From contig NZ_JOHS01000068.1 of the NCBI RefSeq assembly GCF_000725625.1, positions 1 to 31,217 of the forward strand: 31,217 bases of DNA, read 5' to 3'. This DNA is from Streptomyces sp. NRRL F-6676 (lineage in GTDB: Bacteria; Actinomycetota; Actinomycetes; Streptomycetales; Streptomycetaceae). The position numbers were made by a program, and so were the translations under genes. The notes under the pieces are model-generated. The model was not told where the DNA came from and did no database searches. It saw only the letters and a list, made by a program, of their open reading frames with translations. Position 1 is the first letter of the stretch, and every line of letters starts with the position of its first letter. Shown here piece after piece: positions 1 to 6,707 of the stretch.

Positions 1-356
1 GTGGTGCGGGGGGTGGGGGTGCGCGTGGGGGGTTTCGCCCCCGCCGCCCCTTCCCTTTCCCGACCTCCGGGGGCTTTGCCCCCGGGCCCCCTGGGTGCGT
101 TGTCGGGTGCGGGCGGGTGGGGGTTGGTCGCGCAGTTCCCCGCGCCCCTTTGGGGAGGTTGGGGTGTGCGGTCGGGTGCGGGTGCGTTGGGGCTGGTCGC
201 GCGGTTCCCCGCGCCCCTTTGGGGAGGCTGGGGTGTGTGGTGGGGTGCGGGTGCGTTGGGGTTGGTCGCGCGGTTCCCCGCGCCCCTGGGGGCTCTGCGG
301 GCCCCCTCGGGGCGCTCGGGGGGTGGGGTGGGAGGCATGGTGTGTGTCTCCTTGGG
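1..356. other. GC-rich intergenic region without a convincing gene
   Basis: No open frame here has a believable start or protein. The stretch lies downstream of the DUF4331 gene and holds two short perfect hairpins: GGGGG/CCCCC with a 4-5 nt loop at 28-42, and CCGGGGGC-TTT-GCCCCCGG at 67-85. A 69-bp tandem repeat follows and is listed separately. The hairpins could end transcription arriving from either side, since Streptomyces terminators often lack a U-tract. That role is inferred; the hairpins themselves are visible. Confidence 0.6.
102..300. repeat. 69-bp tandem repeat, about 2.9 copies
   Basis: Units begin at 102, 171 and 240, each opening with a GTSGGGTGCGGG-type segment. Each contains the core CGCGCGGTTCCCCGCG (one base different in the first unit) with conserved flanks, starting at 126, 195 and 264. 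The third unit is truncated near 300. The same core recurs as an inverted repeat at 16272-16340, so it belongs to a dispersed intergenic repeat family. From memory, this core is common between Streptomyces genes; its function is unknown. Confidence 0.85.
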
Positions 357-1886
357 TCAGTAGTACGTGCGGCGGGTGCGGCGGCGCCACCGGAGCACGG
401 CCGTGGCGACGAGGAGGAAGCCGGCGGCGCCCGCCGCCGCGGACGTCACGATGAGCGTCGTGTGCGAGTCGCCGTTCACACCGCTCGCGTCGAGCGCGTC
501 GCCGAGCTGGTTGCGGACGTTGTTGCCGTCCGTCTTCGCGGTCGTGCCGCGGGAACCGGCCGTCGGTTCGGCCAGGTACGGGAAGGACGCGCCGAACTTC
601 TTGTCGTTGGCGTCGACCGCGTCGCCGAGGTCGTTCTTGGCGCCGACCAGCTCGCCCTCCACCACCTGCAACGCCTCGTCGACCACGTCGTCGGTCAGCC
701 GGCGGCCGTTGGGGAAGCCCGCGTTGTCGCCGTCGAGCACGCCCAGCCGCTTGGGGTCGGCGGCCGGTTCGACGGACGTGTTGAGGCGCAGCTCCTCCGC
801 CGGCCGCACCGACGGCGGCTGGTTGAGGCCCTTGACGCCCTTCAGGAAGACGTCGACGAGGTCGTCGCGCGGCTCGTCCGGCGCGTCGATCTTGTAGATC
901 GCCTCGATGAGCTTCGGCAGCTCGGGGTTGGTCACGTTCTTGAGGAACTGCGCGTCGTCCCAGGGGGCCGACGCGTTGAACCTGTCCTTGTCCTTCTGCG
1001 GGTTGACGACCTCGTTGACGAGCGGGTTGCCCAGCCGGGAGACCTGCGTCCAGTGGCCGCGCGCGTCCTTGCGCTGGGTCGTCGACCAGATGCCGACCAC
1101 CGGCTGGTCCTTCGACTCGGTGATCATGTCGGTCGGCACCTGGAGGGCTATGGAGTTGACGTTGTAGCCCTTGAGCGTGTCCCGGCCCACCTCGGAGAGG
1201 TCACCGCCGTACAGCAGGTCGAAGACGCGCAGGTCCAGGAAGAACGGGTCGTCGGCCTGGCCGGCGAAGGTCGTCGAGCCGTTGGACAGCTTGTACACGG
1301 CCTGGTCGCGCAGCTTGCCGTAGTCCGGCATGGACGCCTTGCCGACGTCGGACGGGGCCACCGGCACGTCGTCCGCGAGCTTCGTCTTCGTCACCAGGCG
1401 CTGCTTGCGCAGCTTGATGAGGTCGATGTCGTACGTCTGCGTGATGTTCAGATCCGGGTCGTCCAGGCTGTCGACGGGTCCCGTGTTGTAGAGGAAGGTG
1501 TCCTTGTTCTTCGTGTGCGTGCGGAACGTGTACCGGAAGATCAGCTCGCTCTGCGCGTCACCGTTGTTGTCGACGTGGAGGTCGTACTGCGCGTCCTCCG
1601 CGAACGTGTAGAAGTTGGGTCCGCCGGCCGGTTCCTGGAACGGGATCCAGTTGGCCACGAGCGTGGTCGTGTCCGGCTTGTCCGGGCTGACGAACGCGTA
1701 GACGTCGGTGTTGTCGTACTGCGGCTGCCCCGAGATCAGCGGGGCCTCCCGGTGGCTGGAGGCGGCGGCCGACCCCGGTTCCAGCACGGCCACACCGGCC
1801 GCCGCGAGTCCTCCGGCGGCCAGCGTGCCGCAGAGCAGGGTGGCGAGGCTCCTGCGCGCCGTGCCCTTGGCGGAGAGGGGGGTCAC
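357..1886 (-). CDS. DUF4331 family secreted protein with C-terminal membrane anchor
   Basis: The mature N-terminus reads SSHREAPLISGQPQYDNTDV, the opening characteristic of the DUF4331 family, whose biochemical role is unknown. The GTG at 1886 is preferred. It is followed by a twin-Arg/Ser stretch and a hydrophobic segment ending AAA-SS, a convincing signal peptide. The upstream ATG at 1949 has no ribosome site and would translate an 8-bp repeat array. From 1886 the protein is 509 aa. A second hydrophobic segment (LIVTSAAAGAAGFLLVATAVL) lies about 25 residues from the C-terminus and is followed by the basic tail RWRRRTRR, so the protein is probably surface-exposed with its C-terminus held in the membrane. 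It is divergent from a sigma/anti-sigma pair and carries a SigK-type promoter at 2016-2043, which suggests it is a target of that sigma factor. The family call is firm; the function is unknown. Confidence 0.9.
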   Translation of the reverse strand: MTPLSAKGTARRSLATLLCGTLAAGGLAAAGVAVLEPGSAAASSHREAPLISGQPQYDNTDVYAFVSPDKPDTTTLVANWIPFQEPAGGPNFYTFAEDAQYDLHVDNNGDAQSELIFRYTFRTHTKNKDTFLYNTGPVDSLDDPDLNITQTYDIDLIKLRKQRLVTKTKLADDVPVAPSDVGKASMPDYGKLRDQAVYKLSNGSTTFAGQADDPFFLDLRVFDLLYGGDLSEVGRDTLKGYNVNSIALQVPTDMITESKDQPVVGIWSTTQRKDARGHWTQVSRLGNPLVNEVVNPQKDKDRFNASAPWDDAQFLKNVTNPELPKLIEAIYKIDAPDEPRDDLVDVFLKGVKGLNQPPSVRPAEELRLNTSVEPAADPKRLGVLDGDNAGFPNGRRLTDDVVDEALQVVEGELVGAKNDLGDAVDANDKKFGASFPYLAEPTAGSRGTTAKTDGNNVRNQLGDALDASGVNGDSHTTLIVTSAAAGAAGFLLVATAVLRWRRRTRRTYY

Positions 1887-1922
1887 ACGGTCCCCGCCCA
1901 GCGGGCCAGTCGTTCGGCCGTG

Positions 1923-1980
1923 CGTGCGTTCGTCCATCTGTCCGTCCATCCGTCCATCCGTCCATCGGTCCGTGCGTTCG
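1923..1980. repeat. 8-bp CGTCCATC array flanked by 10-bp direct repeats
   Basis: CGTCCATC occurs at 1931, 1943, 1951 and 1959; the last three copies are directly contiguous. The array is bracketed by direct repeats of CGTGCGTTCG at 1923-1932 and 1971-1980. It lies between the predicted promoter and start codon of the DUF4331 gene, so it would be in that gene's leader RNA. An 8-bp unit is not a multiple of three, and copy-number change would alter leader length. Confidence 0.85.
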
Positions 1981-2015
1981 GCTGTGCCGCCGGGCCGCCT
2001 GACTGTCGACCGGGC

Positions 2016-2043
2016 ATTCGGAGAAGTCGCCGGGGCGGATTGG
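2016..2043 (-). promoter_or_regulatory. Candidate SigK-type promoter of the DUF4331 gene
   Basis: Read on the minus strand, the sequence is CCAATC, 16 nt, then CCGAAT. The mycobacterial SigK consensus, as I recall it, is CCATCC, 16-17 nt, CCGAAT. The -10 element is therefore exact and the -35 element is a near match (CAATCC with a 15-nt spacer is the alternative reading). It points at the DUF4331 gene and would give a leader of roughly 120 nt. The site sits in the spacer shared with a SigK-like sigma gene. Use by that sigma factor is inferred. Confidence 0.55.
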
Positions 2044-2242
2044 TCGGAGCGGAAAACTTCCTACGGGCCGTCAGGGGACGTGGCGGCGGCCGTCACGCCG
2101 ACCGTCGCACCGCCGTCGTATTCGTCGCCGTCCGACCCGCGTTTTCGGGCCGTCGATCCGTAATCCCGTCCGAGGACGTGATCGCTCCGAACGACCAGTG
2201 AGGCCGCGCGACCCCGCGCCGTGGCCGGAGAGGGGGGTACGA

Positions 2243-2785
2243 GTGGAGGCGGAGGAACTCCTGGCACTCGTGGCCGGAGGCGACCAGAAGGCCTTCGAGG
2301 AGTTGTACGGCATGGTCTCCGGGCCGGTGTTCGGCCTGGTGCGCCGTATCGTGCGGGACCCGGCGCAGTCCGAGGAGGTGGCCCAGGAGGTGCTGCTCGA
2401 ACTGTGGCGCTCGGCGCCCCGGTTCGACCCGGACCGCGGCAGCGCCCTGTCGTGGATCCTCACCGTCGCCCACCGCCGCGCCGTCGACCGGGTGCGCAGC
2501 GCCCGCGCGGCCGGCGAACGCGAGGAGCGCGAGGCCCGCCGCGCCCACCACCCCGCCTTCGACCAGGTCGCGGAGGAGGTGGAGGCGGGGCTCGAACGGG
2601 AGTGGGTGCGCCGCTGTCTGGACCGGCTCACCGCGCTCCAGCGGCAGTCCGTCACCCTCGCCTACTACGACGGCTACACCTACCGTGAGGTGGCCGAGCG
2701 GCTCTCGCTGCCGCTCGGCACCGTCAAGACCCGGATGCGCGACGGACTGACCCGGCTGCGCCACTGCCTGGGAGGTGCGGCATGA
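2243..2785 (+). CDS. sigK: ECF RNA polymerase sigma factor, SigK-like
   Basis: This is a 180-aa group 4 sigma factor. Region 2 covers about residues 10-85 (DQKAFEELYG, then EEVAQEVLLELWRSAPRFD and ALSWILTVAHRRAVDRVRS). Region 4 covers about 122-175 (LTALQRQSVTLAYYDGYTYREVA followed by the helix-turn-helix LPLGTVKTRMRDGL). No region 3 is present, as expected for ECF factors. The GTG at 2243 is chosen because GGAGAGGGGGG lies 5 nt upstream; a GTG at 2198 has no such site. The gene overlaps the downstream anti-sigma gene by ATGA, indicating translational coupling. The family assignment rests on the sequence and the partner type, a zinc-motif anti-sigma factor with an RskA C-terminal domain. The likely target is the divergent DUF4331 gene. 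The inducing signal is not visible; in mycobacteria RskA senses an extracytoplasmic cue. Confidence 0.92.
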   Translation: MEAEELLALVAGGDQKAFEELYGMVSGPVFGLVRRIVRDPAQSEEVAQEVLLELWRSAPRFDPDRGSALSWILTVAHRRAVDRVRSARAAGEREEREARRAHHPAFDQVAEEVEAGLEREWVRRCLDRLTALQRQSVTLAYYDGYTYREVAERLSLPLGTVKTRMRDGLTRLRHCLGGAA

Positions 2786-3606
2786 GCCCCTTCGACCGGC
2801 TGTTCGGCCGTGCCGACCTTCACTCGCTCGCCGCGCCCTACGCCCTGGACGCCCTCGAACCCGACGAACGCCGCCGCTTCGAACGGCATCTGCGCCGCTG
2901 CGGCCGCTGCGCCGCCGAGGTGCGCGCGCTCTCCGAGGACGCCGTCCGGCTCGCCTGGTCCACCAGCGCCCCGGCCCCGCCCGCGCTGCGCGACCGGGTC
3001 CTCGCCGCCGTCCGCACCACCCCGCAGGACCCCGCCCCCGGCCGGGACGCGCCCCGCGCCCGGGAGCCGCATCTGCCGCCGCACGTGTGGGGCACCGCCC
3101 CGCCACCGGCCCGGGCCCGCGCGCCCCGGCTGCGCCCCCTGTTCGCTCCGCTGGCCACCGCGACCGCCGCCGCGGCGCTGGTCGTCGCCGCGCTGTTCGC
3201 GGTGCAGGCCACGCGGACCCAGGACACACTGGACGCCGAGCGCGCCCAGGCACGTGAGATCGCCCACGTTCTCGCCGCCCCCGACGCCCGGGCCGCCGCC
3301 GACCGGGACGCCAGGGGACGGGGACTGTCCGTGATCGCCTCCGTGTCGGAGGGGCGCGCGGTGGTCACCCTCAGCGGTGTGGGCGCGCTGCCGGACACCC
3401 GCGTGCACCAACTGTGGCTCATGCGCCCCGGCGCGCAACCGCGCTCCCTCGGCCTGTTCCACGGCGACACGCCCTTGGTCGCCGAAGGGCTGGTCAGGTC
3501 GGCGACGTCACTGGCCGTCACCGTGGAGCCCGACGGGGGGTCGGTGCGGCCGACCAGCGCGCCCGTCGTCCAACTCGGCCTGGATCCTGTTGGATTCGGA
3601 GAGTAG
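2782..3606 (+). CDS. rskA: RskA-type transmembrane anti-sigma factor
   Basis: A 274-aa protein that should bind and hold the upstream sigma factor at the membrane. The N-terminal anti-sigma domain (about 1-75) contains H36-x3-C40-x2-C43 in FERHLRRCGRC, the zinc-associated anti-sigma signature. A Pro/Arg-rich linker leads to a single membrane helix at about 121-142. The outer C-terminal half (about 180-272) matches the RskA domain, with the segment VHQLWLMRPGAQPRSLGLF. The topology is cytoplasmic N-terminus, extracellular RskA domain. Release of sigma by regulated proteolysis is known for mycobacterial RskA and is inferred here. The start overlaps the sigK stop codon. Confidence 0.92.
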   Translation: MSPFDRLFGRADLHSLAAPYALDALEPDERRRFERHLRRCGRCAAEVRALSEDAVRLAWSTSAPAPPALRDRVLAAVRTTPQDPAPGRDAPRAREPHLPPHVWGTAPPPARARAPRLRPLFAPLATATAAAALVVAALFAVQATRTQDTLDAERAQAREIAHVLAAPDARAAADRDARGRGLSVIASVSEGRAVVTLSGVGALPDTRVHQLWLMRPGAQPRSLGLFHGDTPLVAEGLVRSATSLAVTVEPDGGSVRPTSAPVVQLGLDPVGFGE

Positions 3607-3729
3607 TCGAATAACTGTCAACGCCCTTACGGGGAAGGTGAATCCTGCGACCGTGATACGCGAGTGCCCCGGGGGAGCGATAGGGTTACCCTGCCCGGGC
3701 CGGGTGGATACGTACGGGTGGGGAGTGAC

Positions 3730-3999
3730 ATGGATCAGATAACGATGCGCAGCAGGGCCAGGGTCCCTGCGATCACCTGCGGGAGCAGCGCGAGCAGTAC
3801 GCGCCTCGACCGCCACCTCTCGGTGCTCGGGGGCCCCGCCCTGCCGCAGCGCGAGACGGCGGAGGCGACGTCCCTGATGCGGGAGATAACGGCACGTGAC
3901 GTGCCGCACGGACGCAGTGACCGGGGGGCGCGGGTCCGCCGGGTCTCGCTGTTCGCACCGCTGCGCCGGCTGCGGCGGTCGCTGTTCGGAGGACGGTGA
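3730..3999 (+). CDS. Small basic protein of unknown function
   Basis: An 89-aa open frame starts with ATG at 3730, 5-6 nt after GGGGAG, a good ribosome site. The longer frame starting at 3664 has none. The protein contains one cysteine in RVPAITCGSS and a strongly basic tail (SLFAPLRRLRRSLFGGR) that could bind nucleic acid or an acidic membrane surface. No named domain is recognised. I have a vague memory of similar short proteins in other Streptomyces, which would make this a conserved gene, but I cannot verify it. An 11-bp palindrome AGGGTTACCCT upstream (about 3682-3692) includes a TAGGGT hexamer that could be its -10 box. It is probably transcribed apart from rskA, 123 nt upstream. Confidence 0.65.
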   Translation: MDQITMRSRARVPAITCGSSASSTRLDRHLSVLGGPALPQRETAEATSLMREITARDVPHGRSDRGARVRRVSLFAPLRRLRRSLFGGR

Positions 4000-4021
4000 G
4001 CGGGGGAGCGCTGAACGTGCG

Positions 4022-4049
4022 GGTGCCGTCGGTCTGACCTGACGGTGCC
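4022..4049 (+). terminator. Hairpin after the small basic protein gene
   Basis: GGTGCCGTC at 4022-4030 pairs with GACGGTGCC at 4041-4049 around a 10-nt loop, a 9-bp RNA stem with two G-U pairs. It lies 23 nt after the stop codon. There is no U-tract. Confidence 0.45.
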
Positions 4050-4161
4050 GCCCCTGGCGGACGCGCCCCACCCGGCCCGCCCGCCGACCCGGCCACGGCT
4101 CCTCCCGTCTCGCTCGTCCGCCCGGGGGCCCCGCTCCCGGCCCCTCCCGCAGCCCGGCTCC

Positions 4162-4947
4162 TCAGCGGTCCGCGCCGCTCGCGAACCGTCGCACCGCGAG
4201 CGGGACCGACACCGCCAGCAGCACCGCGCACCACCCCAGCGCCCCCGGCACCGGATGCGCCACCGGCCAGGCCGCTCCCGCCGCCGCCCCCGTACCGCCG
4301 CACAGCTCGCGCACGGCCGCCGTGACGGCGCTGATCGGGTTCCATTCCGCCACGGTCCGCAGCCATCCCGGCAGCCCGTCCGTCGGGATGTACGCGTTCG
4401 ACAGCAGCGGCAGCACGAACGTCGCCCCGCCCAGCTGCCCCGCCGCCTCCTCGCTCCGCGTCAGCAGCCCCAGCCAGATCCCCACCCACGTGCAGGCGAA
4501 CCGGAACAGCAGCAACAGCCCGACCGCCGCCGCCACTTCGAGCACCGAGCCCTCGACGCGCCAGCCGACCGCGAGCCCGACGAGCAGCAGCGGCACCGTC
4601 CCGAACGCCGTCACCACCAGGTCGGCCACCGCCTGCCCCAGCGGCACCGCCGCCCTGCTGACCGGCAGCGTCCGCAGCCGGTCGGTCACGCCCCGGTGGG
4701 TGTCCTGCGCGGCCTGGAACATGCCGGTCATCACGCCGCCCGCCGCCGTCGCCACCAGCAGCCCCGGCACCAGGAAGGACCGGTACTCCCGCCCGGGCAG
4801 GGCGACGGCGCTGCCGAAGACGTAGCCGAAGAAGAGGAGCATCATCACCGGCATCGTCTGGCTGAGGACCGCGAGCCCCGGGTTGTTGCGGACCCGGCGC
4901 AGCTGTCGGCCGACCATCGCGGCACCGTCGTACGTCAACGCGCTCAC
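4162..4947 (-). CDS. ABC-2 type exporter permease, DrrB-like
   Basis: This 261-aa integral membrane protein has about six hydrophobic segments (for example PVMMLLFFGYVFGSAVAL near 34-51). The late motif LSNAYIPTDGLPGWLRTVAE, followed by WNPISAVTAAVREL, is typical of DrrB/daunorubicin-type permeases. It should form the membrane channel for the ATPase encoded just upstream in the operon. The two genes overlap by 4 nt (4944-4947), so they are translationally coupled. The substrate is probably a hydrophobic drug or antibiotic-like compound, by family analogy only. Regulation is likely by the divergent TetR protein. Confidence 0.9.
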   Translation of the reverse strand: MSALTYDGAAMVGRQLRRVRNNPGLAVLSQTMPVMMLLFFGYVFGSAVALPGREYRSFLVPGLLVATAAGGVMTGMFQAAQDTHRGVTDRLRTLPVSRAAVPLGQAVADLVVTAFGTVPLLLVGLAVGWRVEGSVLEVAAAVGLLLLFRFACTWVGIWLGLLTRSEEAAGQLGGATFVLPLLSNAYIPTDGLPGWLRTVAEWNPISAVTAAVRELCGGTGAAAGAAWPVAHPVPGALGWCAVLLAVSVPLAVRRFASGADR

Positions 4948-5924
4948 GCGGCACGCTCCTTCTCGTCGTCGTGGCTGGGCAGGCCGGTACGGCGGCTGTC
5001 GCCCGTCAGCCGCAGGAACACGTCGTCCAGGGTCGGCGGGCGCAGCGTCACATCGAGCAACGGCACTGTCGCCGCGTCCAGTTCGCGCACCAGGCGGGGC
5101 AGGGTGAGGGTCGTGTCGGTGGTGGCCGCGCCCACGGTGCGGCGGTCGTGGTCCAGCACGGGCCGGGTCCCGGTGAGGCGGTCCAGTACGGCGGCCGCGC
5201 CCGCGAGCCCGTCGGTGTGCGCGACGGTCACCTCGGCGTAGGCGCCGATCAGGGCCTTCAGCTCGGCGGGCGAGCCGGTGTGCGCCACCCGTCCGCGATC
5301 CATCAGGACGATGTCGTCGGCGAGCCGGTCCGCCTCCTCCAGGTACTGCGTGGTGAGCAGCACCGTCGTCCCCGCGTCCCGCAGCTCCCGTACGGCCTCC
5401 TGGATGCGGTTGCGGCTGGCCGGGTCGAGTCCGGTGGTCGGTTCGTCGAGGAACAGCACGGCAGGCCGGCGGAGCAGACTCGCGGCCAGATCGAGACGGC
5501 GCCGCATGCCGCCCGAGTAGGTCGACGCCGGCCGGTCGGCGGCCTCGGTCAGACCGAACCGGTCGAGCAGCTCACCGGCTCGCCCCGCCGCGTCCGGCAC
5601 CCGGTGCAGCCGCGCGAACAGCCGCAGGTTCTGCCGCCCGGTGAGGTCCCCGTCGACCGAGGTCTCCTGCCCGGTGACGCCGATCCGGCGGCGTACGGCC
5701 GCGGCCTCCCGCACCGGATCGTGCCCCGCCACCCGGGCCGACCCCGCGTCCGGGCGGAGCAGCGTGGTCAGCAGCCGTACGGCCGTGGTCTTGCCGGCCC
5801 CGTTGGGCCCGAGAAGTCCGCAGACGGTGCCCTCCGGCACCGCCAGATCGAGCCCGCGCACGGCACGGACCTCGCCGAACCGTCGTTCCAGACCCTCACT
5901 AAGTACAGCGTACGTAGTAGTCAT
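4944..5924 (-). CDS. ABC transporter ATP-binding protein, DrrA-like
   Basis: A 326-aa nucleotide-binding subunit, counted from the ATG at 5924; a GTG six codons upstream (5942) is also possible. Walker A is GPNGAGKT at residues 39-46, the signature is [11 protein letters not shown] at about 136-145, and Walker B is [14 protein letters not shown] with D160/E161. The C-terminal extension (about 215-326), including [13 protein letters not shown], is the usual DrrA-type tail. It energises the permease encoded by the overlapping downstream gene. One of two operator-like sites (5903-5919) lies inside its first codons, so the divergent TetR repressor could block it directly. Confidence 0.92.
   Translation of the reverse strand: MTTTYAVLSEGLERRFGEVRAVRGLDLAVPEGTVCGLLGPNGAGKTTAVRLLTTLLRPDAGSARVAGHDPVREAAAVRRRIGVTGQETSVDGDLTGRQNLRLFARLHRVPDAAGRAGELLDRFGLTEAADRPASTYSGGMRRRLDLAASLLRRPAVLFLDEPTTGLDPASRNRIQEAVRELRDAGTTVLLTTQYLEEADRLADDIVLMDRGRVAHTGSPAELKALIGAYAEVTVAHTDGLAGAAAVLDRLTGTRPVLDHDRRTVGAATTDTTLTLPRLVRELDAATVPLLDVTLRPPTLDDVFLRLTGDSRRTGLPSHDDEKERAA
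5903..5919. promoter_or_regulatory. Operator-like site 1, GTAC-N3-GTAC
   Basis: The site reads GTACAGCGTACGTAGTA. It shares GTAC-RGY-GTACGTA with the site at 5946-5963 in the same orientation. It falls at the 5' end of the ABC ATPase gene. Binding by the TetR protein of the next gene is inferred. Confidence 0.55.
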
Positions 5925-5944
5925 GGAGTGACCATAGCGCACTG

Positions 5945-5964
5945 CGTACGGTGTACGTAACTAC
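5945..5964. promoter_or_regulatory. Operator-like site 2, CGTAC-N3-GTACG
   Basis: The perfect 5-bp inverted repeat CGTAC-GGT-GTACG at 5945-5957 is followed by TAACTAC. It is a direct repeat of site 1, 43 nt away (about four helical turns). It lies between the divergent exporter and tetR starts. Confidence 0.6.
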
Positions 5965-5987
5965 GATGATGGGTGAGGTGATGACCC

Positions 5988-6707
5988 ATGGCGGGCCGAG
6001 CGGCCGAACCCGAAGTGATCTGGGCGCGTCCCGAGCGCGCGGGGCGGGGCCCGAAACCCGCGTACACCCGGGCCGGCATCGCGGCCGCCGCGGTGCGCCT
6101 CGCCGACGCCCGGGGCCTGGACGCGGTCTCCATGCGGCACGTGGCGGCCGAGCTGGGCTGCGGCACCATGTCGCTCTACAACTACGTCCCGCGCAAGGAG
6201 GACCTGTACGAGCTGATGGTCGATGCCGTCAGCGGGGAGCACGAGCTGTGGGAACCGTCGGGGGACTGGCGGGCCGACATGTTGCGGGCCGCCCGGCAGA
6301 CCCGGGACCTCATGCACCGCCACCCGTGGCTGCCGCGCCTGATGTCCGGCGTGCACGCCCTCAGCCCGAACGTGCTGCGGTTCGCCGAGCACTGCCTGGC
6401 CTGCCTCGACCCGCTGGACGTGCCCGACGGCACCAAGATGGAGCTGTTCGCCATGCTCAACGGCGTGGTGACGATCTACGTCTCCAGCGAACTGGCCGCC
6501 GCCGAGCGGGTGCGGGAGCTGCCCTGGACACAGGAGGCGGAGCTCGCGGCCCGCGCCGCCTATCTGGGCGGGGAGCTGGCGGGCGGGGCCTATCCGAGGG
6601 TGGCCGCGGCCGTCGCGGCGGGCGCCGGGGAGGCGGCCGATCCGGACGCGGTGTTCGTGCGGATGGCCGGCCGGGTGCTCGCGGGGTTCGCCGTCACAGC
6701 AGGGTGA
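5988..6707 (+). CDS. TetR family regulator of the divergent ABC exporter
   Basis: A 239-aa regulator. After a short N-terminal extension, the DNA-binding domain occupies about 25-75, with helix-turn-helix residues MRHVAAELGCGTMSLYNYVPRKEDL. The C-terminal ligand domain resembles the TetR C-terminal class found beside drug exporters. The ATG at 5988 follows GAGGTG by about 8 nt. It is divergent from the DrrAB-like operon, with two similar palindromic sites between, which supports a local drug-responsive repressor role. Its 3' end overlaps the convergent type ISP gene by 14 nt. Confidence 0.9.
   Translation: MAGRAAEPEVIWARPERAGRGPKPAYTRAGIAAAAVRLADARGLDAVSMRHVAAELGCGTMSLYNYVPRKEDLYELMVDAVSGEHELWEPSGDWRADMLRAARQTRDLMHRHPWLPRLMSGVHALSPNVLRFAEHCLACLDPLDVPDGTKMELFAMLNGVVTIYVSSELAAAERVRELPWTQEAELAARAAYLGGELAGGAYPRVAAAVAAGAGEAADPDAVFVRMAGRVLAGFAVTAG

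Noticed and set aside
102..300. CRISPR array
   Set aside because: The units are contiguous with conserved flanks rather than identical repeats separated by unique spacers, and no cas genes are present.
1943..1966. CCATCC copies in the repeat array as -35 boxes for sigK autoregulation
   Set aside because: No CCGAAT-like hexamer lies 16-17 nt downstream on the plus strand of any copy.
117..2201. 694-aa plus-strand open frame
   Set aside because: It is antisense to the DUF4331 gene, has repetitive Arg/Val composition and no domain; such frames are common opposite GC-rich genes.
3664..3729. Longer start for the small basic protein
   Set aside because: No ribosome site at 3664, and the added residues are encoded by promoter-like sequence.
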